A stretch of 64,000 bases of DNA, taken from positions 6,014,001-6,078,000 of the forward strand of contig CM082592.2 in NCBI GenBank assembly GCA_040954595.2, written 5' to 3'. The position numbers and the translations under genes were made by a program. This document shows, in pieces, positions 35,886-50,600 of this stretch; the stretch's first letter is position 1; each line of letters starts with the position of its first letter. Origin of the DNA: Balanoglossus misakiensis. Lineage: Eukaryota; Hemichordata. The notes under the pieces were generated by a model. It worked only from the letters and a program-made list of their open reading frames with translations. It made no database searches and was not told the DNA's origin.

Positions 35886-38800
35886 ATGACAGCTAAACCG
35901 TTACCAAAAGAGTCCGTGCCGTTCAGGGACCCCTTCGGCAAGCCGCGATCGCAAGCAGTTGCCGCTGGAGCAACTCCTCCGACCCATCCTCTGAAGGGGA
36001 TTCTTGCAGGTAGGTGTGTGTGCGTACGTGCCACGGAAAAAAAACGACAGTAGTTTGTTTAATATATGTTTCAAGTCTCTCCTGCATTTGCAAGAGTTAC
36101 TGGCGTCGTAATGTGACGTCCGTCTCTCTTCATTTGTTTCGAGAGACGTAGTTGTAAATGTTTTAATTGAAGTTGTAAAATCTGGCAGCAGACAGCGAAA
36201 AGATTCGTCTGCCAACTCATTTCTCTGCACGTCTGTGGAAATTTCCGCCGAAATTACCAAGAAACGCTCAATTTTTGACACATTTACTAACATAGTCATA
36301 CTCGTGTAATTCACGACTACGAAACCACGATGCTTTTTATTAAAAGCGGCATCTTTTCCAAATAAATGGTAGTTTTTCGAAACGAGCAGTCGAAAAATGA
36401 ATGACCTTCTGATGTCGACCTCAGTCAATAATTATGACGCAATGTACTTGTTTATCCATTGGCCAGACCCGGGGGTGTGGTCCCAACACTGAACTCCTAT
36501 TGGTGTATTGTGTATCGCCATATTGTGAACTGGTGCAGGACAATCAATTGGGAATCCCTATATGTATTAACGCGAAAGGTCAAAGATTTTCTGCACTTTC
36601 TGCTTTTCACGAACCCGGACTTTGCATTCACCAGTACAGTACCCGGGCTGTCAGTGTAAACGATATCACTAATGTAAACAACGTCGGGTGATAACGTTTA
36701 AAAGTGCCACGTGTGATAGGTGGGTCATTCCACCCTGTAATTATTAGCTTGGCCCTTGGCCCAAGAAAACAAACATGTCCTGGTCAGTCTAAATTAGTCT
36801 GAAACCTCTGTAACAACGTGACCTTCATGGGCATATCGTCCAATAGTGCTTTTCAGTTCTGTCTTCAAAGCCACGTCAACTGTCTTGATAAATCTTTAAT
36901 AAAGGAAAAACAAAATTATAATGTAACAATAACAACTAGTTAACACAAAAGATTTGCATGTGAAAGTGTGTACACAAATGCCAATCCTGATTTACAATTA
37001 ATGATTGTTTGTGATTAAGCATATAATAGACTCTTAATTCAACATGCATAAATATGTGGTTTTAGCTGAATTAATACAGGTGTCGGTCTAACCACAGTTT
37101 AGCAGTACGGGTATTGATGTTTGGCAGTGGCAAAAGCCCAAGGTTCAACTGCGGATTAATTTGTAAACTATGAAGGGTCAGTCAATCCGCAATGTGCTGC
37201 TACCTGCAGCTATTGCAGATTCCGGCTGCAAATTGCAGGTACATCATTCATCAGAGGCCAGGTCAATAATATCAGGGCAGAGCAGCTTTTGAAAATTTAG
37301 CATCCACTCAAACACCGGAATATGGTTTCACAGACAGATACTTGGGAAGGCACTGCACAGTACTCAAGTTTCATGTTCTCCCTCACAAGGCCACTTGGAT
37401 CAAATAACACTGCCTGGCTGGTTGACATTTGATTTACTTTTTAATGTCACATCGTACTGACATTTAAATATGTTTGTGAAATGACATATATAAAAATGTT
37501 GCATAAATCCCATATTTGCTGTGGTGTTCATGACACTCCCCATTTGAAATTTAAACTACAAATATAGTACATATTCATGATATTAAAACCAGACATGCAC
37601 TATGAAATGTCAATAGTTACATTATATTATGTCACTATCAAAAACCCTAGAAAACAATGGACTGTGATTGATAAAAATTACACTGGAATACGCTGATATT
37701 TGTTGTCACTGATATTTATAATATACCATCTGTCACCAGGTAACAAATGTCACTGAATATTTAACATTAGTCGGGGTGAGCAAATTATTTTGGTACAGAT
37801 CTCACAATCTTAATATCTCTGGAGTCAACCAAATTATCAAAATTTGTTTAACTGGATGATGAAATGTGGTGCTGAAATCAGTACTGCCATCAATTTAGTC
37901 CCAGCCCGCATTAATTGATAAGGCACACAGAGTTGTGGACTTTGATCCCTGGACATGTTAAAGTTCAGGGCTTCTTCTGCATGGTATGATAATTACGAGT
38001 GACTCAGTCATTGAATCAGAAAATTGAATTGAATCAAGTTGATATGAACAGCCTCGCAGGAGGAACTAAAGTGTTCTTGAAAATTCTAACAAATGTCCAG
38101 TTTGGGCCATGATAGAAATTGTGAATCCATTGTAAGCCCTTGCTTCATAATGGAGTTGAATCTGAACATGTTTATGTAACAGTGTTATGTCAGACTACAT
38201 AAAATTGCAGGAAACGTGATTTCCCATATAAATTTCATGTCCAGAACAAATATTCAGTAATTGCTGCTAAGCTTAATGCAATTAACTGAATTAATCCATG
38301 GTAGCCATACCAATGATTAAATTAAATTTGTTTTCAAAGAAAAGGAAGTACATATGCAATGGAATTTTCATTTGCAAAATATTTTAGTCTTGAGATTATC
38401 AATAGTTTGCCCTTTCCAAATTTTCAATTTTATTGGGTTTCAGTCGAAAAAAAAATATTTGAAAGACATAGCTCTATTGGGGACTAAGTTCAATTAATAT
38501 AATCATCTTCACAATGCGGTTTTCAATAATCTTCATAGTAAATGAATTGACTAGATAGATTATTCTTGCTTCAGGGTGTATGATTTCAGTGAAGATCAAA
38601 TACTAAAGAATTTACACAACCATAATAATCCAATCAGACCCAGAGTTTGGAAGAGTCATCATTAACATAGTCGGAGTATGCAGTTGAGATGAGCAAGTAA
38701 AAGCATGAAATTTTTTTCCTGATGAATCTGGGGAGATGAATTTTTGGGAGAAAACAGGAGCCAAAAGTAATTGAACAGCTAATAATAGAGTATCAATAAA

Positions 38801-41800
38801 TTAGTGTGAAGGACAGTGTTTGTGAACCACTAGAGCAGGATATAAAAAATGTTGCTTGGAAATGTAAAACAGGATGTGACCTTGCAGTGGTAGGAGCTTG
38901 CCATTGTTGAAGTCAAGTGACCGCGCTCTCGTACCAGGATTTTACAGTTGTTGTCCGTCGTCGCCAGCCAACAAATGAATGTCAGTTGCGCTGTATACAC
39001 AAATTCAGGATACAAATGTAAATTTCAGGATCCACTCCAGGATGTAATACTGAAAATGTTTTTCGAATTTTTTCGTCCATTGCACGTGTGTCAACACCTA
39101 ACCTGCCTCTGCTTATAAAACTGACAAGCAGATTACGTGATGCTTGATTTTCTGATTGCCTGCCACGGTCGTAAATTTCACTGCCATGAACTCTTTCTGA
39201 GAAATGGCTCAGGAGGTACAAATATTGCTGTGAAATGATTTAGGGGAGATGACCTGCTTTCAGAGTGATCGTGGACGGCTGTCTCCCCAAACCTCTGGTG
39301 CCAGCGTTGTAATTGGGATAGTGAATTTGTACCAGTTGACCTCAACTAGTCTACAGCTAATAAAAAAGGTGACTTTCACCAGCAAAAATTAGAATGTTTT
39401 CTATTATAAACCAGCATTGTAGTGTCATTTTTAGAGCAAGAGAATTGTAATGATGGTCCTTGCACTCCGCAGAGATATTTGAATTGATAACAATTGCATT
39501 GAATATAGTACACATAGCTATTCATTGATAATGTCAGAGTTTAACCTCCAGTCACCCGGACTCACCCTTGGACAGAGAGGTCACTTTTGTCTCAAGGTCA
39601 CCTTCAACTCTACACAGCGGGTAGTGTGTTGCCATGTAAACAGTATACACAAGTTGTGTTGTATTTTAATGTAGTAAATATGTAAAACCAGCCCTTTCTT
39701 GCCAGTGGTGAACATTGTAACTAGCTGAATATCCAGTTGTGTATTAATTCCCCATTTTTTTCCATCATTGCTATTACAGGTGGCATAGCTGGTGGTTTGG
39801 AAGTGTGCATCACATATCCCACTGAGTATGTCAAAACACAGCTCCAGCTGGATGAGAGATCGGCAAAGCCTTTGTACAGAGGGCCCACGGATTGCATAAA
39901 GTACACATGGAGAAACTACGGATACTTTGGTTTTTATCGGGGTCTCAGTGTACTTATATATGGCTCGGTTCCCAAGGCAGCAGTCAGGTGGGTAAATGGC
40001 ATGTCAGTTCTCGCAAAGTAATATGGATAAGTGCACTGCGCTGATTAAATGGTTGATAGTCCGATCAAATTTAGTCACTCTGTATTACTACTGGATGTAA
40101 GCTACTCGCATGGATTAATAATTTTAGATTCCGTCATGGAGTGAAACCGTTCTCAATCTGAGAAATTACAGCAGTCTTTGTCTCTGTTCAGGGTTTTTCT
40201 CAGAGTCTCTATATTCTATTACATTTGATTTATTGCTTTTTCATCGTTAAATATCATACAAATGATCCCCCAACAGGTTTGGTGCAAACGAGTTTCTCAA
40301 AAATAAATGGAGACATCACAACAATGGTAAGATCAGTAAACTCGGCAGTGTGTTCTGTGGTCTTGGAGCCGGAGTCTCAGAGGCCATTCTTGCCGTAACC
40401 CCCATGGAAACAATCAAAGTCAAGTTCATCAATGACCAAACGCTCAAAAATCCACGATACAAGGGATTTTTCCATGGAGTCCGACTCATTGTGAAAGAAC
40501 ACGGTGAGTAAAGTTGGTTTTCCGTAATCTCACATGTATGAATCTAAGAACAGATACTATAGATGCTAGAGATGTAGTCAATCACAGATTTCGGGGGGAT
40601 CATATTTTAACCGTAAATGGGAATATTTAAATTAGAAGCAACTGTGTATACCTGTAAATTCTTCTCTCAAAGAGAAGCAAACATTTGGAAAACATTCGTG
40701 GTGGTATTGTCTGTGTGTGTGTGTGGGGGGGGGGGGGGGTTACAATGCAACAGAGCCAATCAGAAAGGCTGTCTCATGATGACAATAATAGTAAACGTAC
40801 GCTGTCGCTGTATTTAAGGCTGCAGTTTTCCTAGAATAGTCCGGCAGAGCTTGCGTAGCATCGTGGAGCGGCGTTAAAAGCTTTGGCTCGCGAGAGTGAT
40901 CAATTTCTGGCACACGATGATGATATGCAAAGTACGCAAAGACCCATAAGGCACATTTCTGTTATGGGCAGGTCTCCACGGCGTATATCAGGGCGTGACG
41001 GCGACTATTCTGAAACAAGGCAGCAATCAAGCCATCCGATTCTTGGTGATGGACACGGCGAGGGCGCACTACAGGCAGAAGTACAACATCCCCGAGCACA
41101 AGGCTCTCAATCCGGTCATCACAGGATTGATGGGTGGCTTTGCTGGGGCGTGTTCGGTGTTTGGCAACACTCCCATCGATGTCGTCAAAACGAGAATGCA
41201 GGTAAAGTACACTATTATTAGATAACAAGTCTTGGAGCAATAGCCTGGTGGACTAGAGGATATATAGCTCGACTGTTAACAGTATTGTCGATTGATTTCT
41301 GATGCAGGCAAAATTCACATCTGTGGAAGATTGCATTCTATGCTGTCCACATAGCTGCAACACCCTTCACTATATCAAGTCTGTACCTTTGATACATTGC
41401 AGTGTTGAAAATGATGACAGTTTCAGGACATGTCCTGCTGTAGCCTGGAGACGCATGCAACCACTGTTAAACATCAATGATTGTATTTTCATTTCCAGGG
41501 TCTTGAAGCAAGCAAGTACAAAGGCACTCTCGATTGTGCTCTAAAGATAGCAAGACATGAAGGCCCTAAGGCGTAAGTATATTCACCATACTTTTTTTCC
41601 GACAAGGTCATCATCAGAATTCACTGTCAGAATAGACTGTCTAACCTACCAGCATGCAGGTTACTTTTACTTTGCCCAACTAAGTTCAAGGGAACTCAAC
41701 AAATATATTTGATTTTAATCATTTGACAGATTCTACAAGGGAACAGTACCAAGACTGACCAGAGTGTGTCTGGATGTTGCGCTGGTGTTTATACTCTACG

Positions 41801-41850
41801 ATCAAGTACTCACAGCTATCAATTACGTGGAGAGGAAAGTCAAAGGATAA
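35886..41850 (+). CDS. SLC25A1: Mitochondrial citrate/malate carrier
   Basis: SLC25A1 exchanges mitochondrial citrate for cytosolic malate across the inner membrane, supplying acetyl-CoA for lipid synthesis. Six coding exons (35886-36009, 39780-39987, 40277-40503, 40972-41201, 41499-41572, 41730-41850) give 327 residues. All three mitochondrial-carrier repeats carry the P-x-D/E-x-x-K/R signature: YPTEYVK (about 55-61), TPMETIK and TPIDVVK. Citrate-carrier features include [29 protein letters not shown] and [19 protein letters not shown]. The N-terminal ~40 residues before the first repeat are somewhat longer than in human. Intron 1 (36010-39779) is 3.8 kb and showed no gene. Intron 3 has a GT-run followed by a G-run near 40718-40738. 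Poly(A) candidates: AATAAA at 43222 and near 43505. In human this gene lies in 22q11.2 with PRODH. Confidence 0.96.
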
Positions 41851-44800
41851 TCTGCCTGGCTGGGTCTTCCTTCCAGTCGAGGCACTGAATTTTAGGTTTT
41901 TGTATTTTAAAAATAGCAGTCAGTCCCCCCATTCTCTGGATCTGGTTGTTGCAGATCTGAACCCTTCTTTTTGTCAGACTTGGGGTTGTTTACTACGTTT
42001 ATGGCCTGGGAGGATGACACATTCACGTTCCTCAAGCAAACATGTGAATGACACAAGTTATACGGTAACCTTGAAGGGCACTTAGATGGTCTGAATAATT
42101 AGATACAGTGAACGGTGAAATAGAATGCGTCCAGACAGTTGAACTGGGACTTACAAGGTGCTTGGACAATACTCTACGTTGTTTGTTGACATACAACCCT
42201 TCTGTTGAAGATGGGCTCTCATTCTTCGCTGCCAACAGTTCGCGATACCCCCCTCACTCATGACAAACTTTGCCATTTTAAATTTAACCTGTCAAAAGGA
42301 ACAGCGTTGCCATCATATGAGACATGGTTGTTTTTGTTTTCCATTGGGAACTGGCTTGTATGTTCTACTTATTGATATTTTTTTGAATAATTAATATTAT
42401 CACTAGGTAGAACAATAGAACTTCTTACTGGGAACAAAAATGACTGAGTCGTAAAATGTCAAAAGCAAACGACCTCGTTCCGTTAAATTACTTTTGTGGA
42501 AGCAATGCGTTTGCCTTCTCAGCATGTGAATTTTGGAGAAATTGGCTTAATTTACTTTCACTATTGAATGATAGCAACTTTCCTTCAAATGAAGTAATTG
42601 TAATAATGGTATGTTATACTGTGTTGACTTAAAAAAAACCCAGACTTACAGTATTGCATCATTGCAAGGATACTAACAGACCATTGACATGGTATATACG
42701 GTACCCTTTCGCTGCCATGTTTTTGGTTGACTCCCTTTGACACTGCAGTGGTATGGTTTGGTCCATATTATAGCAACCTGTTTCTGGATCAGTACTGAGA
42801 ATTTCCAGAACTGGAAACCAAGCATTTGTGTATTCATATTAAAAACTTGACACACTTTCTCAGAGACTTACCATTTTTCATACAAAAGTAAGGTCCAAAA
42901 CTCACTTGTTGTAGTGTATACAACTCTAATATTACCTTCAATATATTTTTCAAAATGTTATGTGTGTGTGAACATTGTTTTGTCAAGTGAGTGGACAACA
43001 CCATTTTATTTTTATGAGATAAAAAAAACAACAGATTTATAGAGTCGCAGCGCACACTTGACACAAAAGTCTGAAATACTAGTATATAGTTGTACAGTCT
43101 GACATACTGCTTGACTACTTGTCAATGAGACAAACTGTTGTGAATTAACATTCATCGAAAGTGTTTTTGCTGTCAGCCTTTTAAGTGTTTTTTCTGCCTT
43201 TCATGATAGTTTCGTTTACGGAATAAACAAACTTGTTTCTCTGGCTATAAGCAGCTCCTTTTATAACTCTGCGAGTGTCTTTTTTTTGCATATTAAAATT
43301 ATGGAAATTTTAGTTGTTTTTCGGAACTATGAATTTCTTCGTGTATGTGACCAGGCTGGGCAGCTTTTCTTTAGGGCGTAAATGTTTTGATTTTATTTAA
43401 TTGTTATGTAACTTTTATGGACTGCTTGCTTTATCTCCGCACAAATTTTTTGAATGAATATGAAATCGCTTTCTTCTTTTACTATTATTTGATTTTAAAT
43501 CAAGCAATAAAATGAACAGGACTGTCCTGTTGTAAAATTATCTTTAGTACAGACAGACATACATCCATACATGTACAGGCATCGCAGATTGAGTAATTGC
43601 ATTGCGAATAATGGAATATTGTTGGGAGGCATTTAGCAGTTAGATATCTTGATATCAGTTGTCATAGTTCAATTTCATGTCCACGAGCCAAACTCTTATT
43701 GTACTTTAAGGTTGCAAAACTAACATCTCGTGAAAAAAAAATATATCTTTTTGTGAAAACTAGAATGTGTAGCTTTGGGTGTTGGTTACATGATGCAGTT
43801 CCGTTTTGCCGATACAGGCTTCTCTGTTGACCTTTCTTCTGATGTGGGAAGTTCTGAAGACTGGTTCACGAACCTGATATTCCAAACACGGAATTTTCAT
43901 TGTTACTTTATGATGACCAGAATCTTTGTGAGTGATTTAAAAAATGTGCCTGTCACAAAAGAGTAGACCAAATCAACAGAAAACTGATATGCAATGTACA
44001 CACTGGCATATCAGTAAAAGATGACCAAACTTTGTAAGGCTAAATGATGCTGGAGGGCGCTGTTACAGTGATTTTTGTCTTGTCACATCTGTCTTCCAGG
44101 ACCAATGAACACTGACATAGCCATGTATTACTCTTGCATTTGTTAAAACAGGCTTATTTTCAGCTGAACTACAATGTGACTATGACTTCATGGATATGGC
44201 CAGCAGAGTTGTATTTGCCCAACATATGTCATACTGGTACATGAATATAACAGACTTTTCATGGAATGTTTTTTTGGCATTTTTTCTCTGTACATAGCAA
44301 TAGCATGTGGCTACTGAACTGATTTGGTCTCCTGTAGTGGAATTACGGTATCATTTTAGCGAAAGATGTGTCTTATCTGGGAAGTGTGGTAATTTGTCAG
44401 TAGTAGGAGTCTACTGCTTGGTGGGGTTTAGAATGTTTTATGTGAAAATAAACTATGGTGAATTTGTGAGAGAAATATGGTCTCTGTGTGTGGGTCAGTC
44501 GACGTCAACTTTGTAACTTCATTAGAAAGTTTTAGCGCCCTCTGTGGCAATTGCTGCAAATCCACAGCAAATTGAGCGCCCTCTACAGTCAGTGTCACTA
44601 ACGTTGATGGAACAAGTCCTATCTCAGGACTTGGATAATTAACAAAACAAATACTTCTTACTTGCATTCACATTCCACAGAAAAGAACACTACATGTGAA
44701 TTAAAAGTATTGATAGAATTTATTGCAGTGCATCAAAAAGTGTATTAAAACCTGTCATATTGCAAATATATCAATTTTGGATTTAAAATTTTGTTATCAA

Positions 44801-46719
44801 CAAAACTAGTAAAACAGATTTCAATGCTGGTATGAGTAAACTTGACAAACGGTGAAATTCACTCAAAATTCTAGACTAGTCCAATATAATATACAGAATA
44901 AAAACGAAAATTATACAATTAACATCATTCCAGAATAGGGAAATAGTGGAAGAGGTCATGAATATTTGCTTATGTTACAATGGAAGATTGTATGGGAAAT
45001 GTATTGTAATAGTTTTTTATTGTGCATCTATATATCCTACATAATTATGTTTAAGTATAGGCTATACAGCAATGACATGTCAATTTTGGAGAAAATTTCC
45101 CTTTCATTTCAGTGAAACAACCTGGCAGTCATTTTCAAGATTTCTTGCAGACAACTTCTGCAAATTGACACTGGAAAGAAAAAAATATTATCAAGTTATG
45201 ATTTCTTTGGAGATTGTTAACTCAAAGTAGACATTGATTTTAATGGTTTTATATCAAATGCTGATTTTCGAAGATGTTCTTTTCCATTGAATTCTCACTT
45301 GTAAATTACCTAATAAATTTATTTGATTAGATTATGTAGTTAGAGCTCCAAAAGGCATGCAATTTTTCTCTTTATTTGGAACATGCATTATTACAGAGTT
45401 GTAAAGTAGAAATATAAAATGGAATATGCCAAAGTATGGCTATTGATTTTATTCATATGAACATTACAACTTCAATCAGTCCCACGTAAAAGTCATTCAC
45501 AAAATTGAATGGGTAGTTTTATAACCTCTGAAAGGCAGTGATTGTTCGCCATTGAATTACACAAGAAAGTAATTTCTCTTGGAGAATTTGGCTCACCAGT
45601 TGGCCTCTTGAGATGCAATTTCAAACACTTTTCTCAGAGAATAAAACGTTTGGAGTTCTATGTGCTTATAGAATTGATGTGTAAAGTGTAAATTAAGTAA
45701 CAGGAATCTTTCCAGAAGTTGAGTGCACATTTTGTGCAATAAAGTACTGCTGTGGTAGGAGTCAAGATTTCCTTAATTTGATTTTGGCATTCAACAATTT
45801 CATCCCACGCTCTATATTAGCATAACGGCATATTTACAAAAGATGAAGAGGAGAAAAAAATATAATTTGAATGGATTGATGCAATGGCAGGTTCTGATCA
45901 GATCTCTCATGACAAAATGCATGTTTTCGTACGGTACCATAGTCTGACTTGAGATTCTGAATAATTTACTGCACAAAAATCCATGGAATGAACTAGATCT
46001 CCCAGCTTAGATCCGCCAGCTTAACTCTGCCGACTAAAACTCGCCACTTTCATCTCATTTGATGTCTCCAGTGAGATTTCTACATTCATCCCTAGCCTGT
46101 GGCATCCTTTCAGTCCGTTGGACTTGTAATCGCATGGCACCGAATTTCCCCGCACTCAGAAGGCAAATTTAACCGTCACGACAGGGCAGGCAATTGGAAT
46201 TTTTACGTATCCATGTTTCCCTTGACAACGTAACAAAGTCCCGCACACAGAATGTTGCTTTTATTCCGGGGTTAGCGCGTTATCTCCCCGGGGTATAATT
46301 TTGATTAATGAAGTGTACAGCGGTGTGAACAAGATGACTGGGGAAAAAAACATGGATTCCTAGAAAGTCATCTCTATATATAATAGGATCACACCACTGC
46401 ACAGGCAGTTCCATCAAGTCATAATTGCCATTGAATGCCATTTACACATATTTGACATTTTTTGTGAATAATACATGTACAGAGTCTGGATGGCACAACC
46501 AATAGAAATGGCTATAGTCACTGATAGGAACTGGGTATATCATTTCAGCACATACGAACCTTAGTATACATTTCAGACTCACTGGATTTTTTGCATTATT
46601 CAGTTTGTTTAATTAATTAATTCTCTGAACACGTCTGTGAAATGACATCTTTGGGTTCATGAAACTTGCCGCCAGCTTTTCTTTATTTATTTATATCCAT
46701 GATATTCTTCACCCAAGAA
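41851..46719. other. Probable SLC25A1 3' UTR and gene-free spacer
   Basis: AATAAA at 43222 and near 43505 could end SLC25A1 transcripts (3' UTR about 1.4-1.7 kb). Beyond that no exon was found on either strand. Three AGAGGGCGC-type motifs cluster at about 44051 (plus), 44534 and 44574 (minus). Minus-strand AATAAA signals at 46682-46691 suit the vWA gene. Confidence 0.5.
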
Positions 46720-47691
46720 CTAATCATATTTCTCCACCTTATGAGCATCTAGATAACCCATCTTGCAAATTGCCTTGTACTGGTCCGGGATTTCCATAAG
46801 CGCGTTCAAGGCAAAGGCCGGCTCGGCGTACTTGGCCTTGGCGCACACTTTGTGGAAGTTCACAAACTGGAAGTTGTCGAACTTCCGACTGGGCAGCATG
46901 TCGTCGTACTGCTCCATTGTAGTCCAGGGGCCGTCGCCGACGCCGACGACGATGATGCTCAGTGCATAGTTGGACGCCGCCACGATGGCGTCGATGGTCG
47001 GCTGCTGGTTCTTGAGTTGTCCGTCGGAGACGATCAGCAGCAGGTGGTAGAGGTTCGTCTTCTTGACCGTCTCTATCGCCTTGTTGATGATTGGCGCGAG
47101 GCTGGTCGGCCCGCTCAGCGACACTCGCGAGGCCACATCGTTGTACTGCTGTAAGACTTCCCCGAATCCTTTACACGGATAACCGCTGGACTTCAGAGGA
47201 AATATGTCCGTATTTTTGGTGACCAAATCACCGAATCCATATGCAGGGATCAGATTGTCACTGTCAAACTTCTCCAGCGTTCCGCCGATGATCGCAATCA
47301 CCTTCTGGTACGGGTTGACGATCTTCTGCCCGGACAAGTGGTGCAGACACTTGTTGCTGAACGTCTTGCGTCCCTGCCACTCGTTGCTGGCCGTGAAGTC
47401 GATGCCGACCATCAGCTGCCACGTCTGGAGGCCCGCCTTCTTCATCGCCTTGACGATCTGCTCGAAGCTGCTGAACCGGTCGGTGAACGTGGTGAAGTTG
47501 GACACCTCCTCGTGCGAGAGGCCGAGCGAGGCGAACAGGCTGGTGTCCTTGTACACCATCTCTTGCCGCGACACCTGGGCGTCGTCGTCGTCCTCGACAA
47601 CCAGCCGGCGTTCCCGCTGCTCTTTCTGGTACTGCAGGAAGATCACGACGTAAGTCGTCCACGCACAGATGAAGAGGATCACGTCCCACAT
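46720..47691 (-). CDS. Membrane-anchored copine-type vWA protein
   Basis: An intronless frame of 323 residues. Residues 3-20 form a hydrophobic N-terminal anchor, then an acidic/basic linker (about 23-45). The rest is a copine/RGLG-type von Willebrand A domain: GLQTWQLMVGIDFTASNEW (87-105), LIPAYGFGD (147-155), and LLLIVSDGQL (217-226). The metal site (MIDAS) reads D98-x-T100-x-S102 with T197 and D223, so Thr stands where Ser is usual, a conservative change seen in this subfamily. Neither the two C2 domains of true copines nor the C-terminal RING of RGLG ubiquitin ligases is present, so neither calcium-lipid binding by C2 nor ligase activity should be inferred. A splice acceptor (ctg at 47734-47736 on the plus strand) 42 bp before the ATG implies a 5' UTR intron. 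Poly(A) signals follow the stop within about 40 bp. The product is probably an adaptor for protein binding at a membrane. Confidence 0.9.
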   Translation of the reverse strand: MWDVILFICAWTTYVVIFLQYQKEQRERRLVVEDDDDAQVSRQEMVYKDTSLFASLGLSHEEVSNFTTFTDRFSSFEQIVKAMKKAGLQTWQLMVGIDFTASNEWQGRKTFSNKCLHHLSGQKIVNPYQKVIAIIGGTLEKFDSDNLIPAYGFGDLVTKNTDIFPLKSSGYPCKGFGEVLQQYNDVASRVSLSGPTSLAPIINKAIETVKKTNLYHLLLIVSDGQLKNQQPTIDAIVAASNYALSIIVVGVGDGPWTTMEQYDDMLPSRKFDNFQFVNFHKVCAKAKYAEPAFALNALMEIPDQYKAICKMGYLDAHKVEKYD

Positions 47692-50600
47692 CCTGATTTC
47701 AACAAATATCCAAACAGCTAGAAGTCGTCACCGCTGAAAATAAGAAGAAAACACTTTCTAATTAGAAATTAATAACAAGATAAAGTAAACATTTTGTCAA
47801 AGAGAATTAAGACATATATAGTAATTACTCCAAGTTCATATCATAGGCTTAAATAAATGATGCCTAAGTAGTACACTTAACAAGACTTACCATTTTACTT
47901 TTAAACAGTATGTCTGTTCAATATGATTACACATTTTCTATATAATAACGCAAGAATATTTTTTCAGTCACATAGTTGGATGATGACCTACAGGTATATA
48001 CCCTTGCTTGTTGATTCCATCAGCAGTCTAATAACACTAAAACGTCAACTCGCCGCGGTAACGGCAATAAAGCATTATCAGTCAACTCATCTGTCATTGT
48101 GGCATTATCAGCTCTCAGGTGTTACAATGATTGTGAGTGTGCTGGGTGATACAAGTTGAGATTAGATTGACATTTTATCGATGTATCAAGGGTAATATTT
48201 ATGCCTACCACAATATGTAAACCACATACGAGAACATCTGCCTGTTGTGTGAATTGAATTCATAACCAAGAGCTGACAAGAGAAATTCACTGTTCCAGCA
48301 TGATTTACAATCTCCCTGAATGGAATATATTGATGAAATAATATCTAACTCAATTCTTTGAATATTCTTATAAACTAGGGTCTTGTATCACTGTTTATTG
48401 AATATTCAAGCAAATCCTTTTCCATCGAAAAGTTCATAAAGTTAATTAAATAGCTTAAAGGCCCAGCTTTATGCATTTTAGTATTTTTGTTTGTCGAACA
48501 TTTAACTGAATTCTATATTAATTCTATTGGCGAGTTATGCATTGAAAGAAATCAATTTACATTTGGGTGATGTCCTTGCATAGTTGCAATATTCGTCCCT
48601 TAATTGTAATCGCACTAATAAGGCATGCAGGATGTTGAACCCCATTGGAGCTTAATTTTCATGGTTTAATTGCTAATTAGCACGGTCACTATTCTGCTAG
48701 CAGCATTGTGCACTTGGTATTTACGTAATAACTGATCTGGTTTCACCATCTGTTTCGCGACTGCTGTTTAAATACACCAATCAAACCTGTACCTCAGAAT
48801 GCATTACAAAATATGCCATTTTCATGCAATCATGCTTGAGTGGCTGCAATTGGTATGAAACCAAACTTTGCTCGCGGATTAGGGTTTTTGGAGTCATACG
48901 TTGAATCATGCGATTACCTTGGCAACCGAAAATACATAATTTACCTGTCTAGCTGAACAGCAGACAGAATTTTTTTTTTTTATGAATAAATAGTTACACT
49001 GTGGTGATGAAAAGAATACAAATAGTATGCTATTTGCTTGATTATGCAGTCAAGGTGGTTTGCTCTGTATTTCAAGGACACAATTGTCTGTCTGGAATGT
49101 AACAAATTGTAGAAAGTATTCAACAAATTAACAGTGACAAGAGAAACTGGCATGACAGGTACTTAATTCCTGGACCTCTACAATTTCCAAAGCTCAAGAA
49201 TCCATAAAAGTATGAAAGGCTGGATCATCATTGTTCTGAGTTAAAGTATTAGTCAAATTAAAGGATCTTAATTATTTTCTGAAAGGGCTATAACGTATTG
49301 ACAGGGAACATACCTTACTCAGAAGATGAGACTGCGGTGATAGCTCGACTGAAGAAATGCTACTTAGAAATCAAGACATGCGGTTGATTGTCCTTTTATG
49401 CTACGTACACTATTGGTTCCAGGAATTACTGCCTGTGCATTTGCAGGCACACGACTGAAGGTAATATAACAGCAGTTTTAAAGCATTATATTTATAACGA
49501 ACATATGTCATTGTGGTTTTTAAAAACAGGTTAGCTTTAACTTCTAAGATTAACTATTTCAGGCAGATGTTCAGTGAAGGTTGAGCTAGACTGAGAACTC
49601 TTCTCAGCCATCTTTTGATATACACATGTATTTAAATTATTTTTAGTGTCAACGCATGCTATATGGACCTGTTATGATTCTATTAACTCACAAAATTAAC
49701 TTTGATGCAGCATTAACACTAATTGCATTGATATTTGGTATAGTGTCTGTATGGACATGACATCATTGTGTTGATGTTTTACCTTCCATACTGTCACCAT
49801 GGAAACAGCAAACTTCTCTTCTGCTAAGTAATCATCTCTCAAAGATGTTCTGTTTGAATTTTAATCACGGAATATTTTAATTTCATTACAATGAAAGCTA
49901 TGATGTAATGAAATGGATTAAAAGCCCAATCTGCAAACAGTCAATACAATTACCAAATGCTTTTTTGTTTGTTTTTTAAAAAAAATGAATACACTTTCAA
50001 AGTGGACAGTAGTTGTCAGGGGTAGTACTTTGCATAAATTTGCATAGGGAAACAGTCACATCTCCGCGTTAGGCTTTATGTAAGGAGCTTAACTTGATAC
50101 ACTGCGAGGAAAATATAACCTTTAAAATCGGAAATCATGCACATGGTCCCGAGTCAGTGCTCAGTATAATGATGTGCATAAACATTTTCCCTTGTTTTTC
50201 CCTTCATGAACGCAGTTTCCAAATATGGTAATATTACAAGTCAAAACCTTCCTATTCGAATATTTAATCACAATTTCAGTGAGAATGGTTGATCCGTGAA
50301 GAAACTAATGTTACAACAGAAAGATGAGTTTGTGAAAAAGTGCAAGGCAGCTATAAATATTTATGCCAATATTCTTAATGGAGGCTGGAGGTCATTTTCT
50401 TTTCTCAATTAATTACCCTGCAGTGGAAGAGACACTGTTGAAATGTTTATCTCTAAAAGCCAGCCAACAGCGTTGATTATAGACCATGCATCAATCATGC
50501 ATGCAAGTTCATACTTCAGTGATCACTTTCATGTTGTGTTTTAATTTCTTTAATATACAACCGCGATCAGATCTAAAAATAGAAATGCTTTATGGGTAAA

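Noticed and set aside
36010-39779. Possible genes in SLC25A1 intron 1
   Set aside because: Only short, AT-rich open frames without splice or family support were seen.
47204-47721. Plus-strand open frames across the vWA gene
   Set aside because: Antisense shadows of the conserved vWA coding sequence; no family match and no splice signals.
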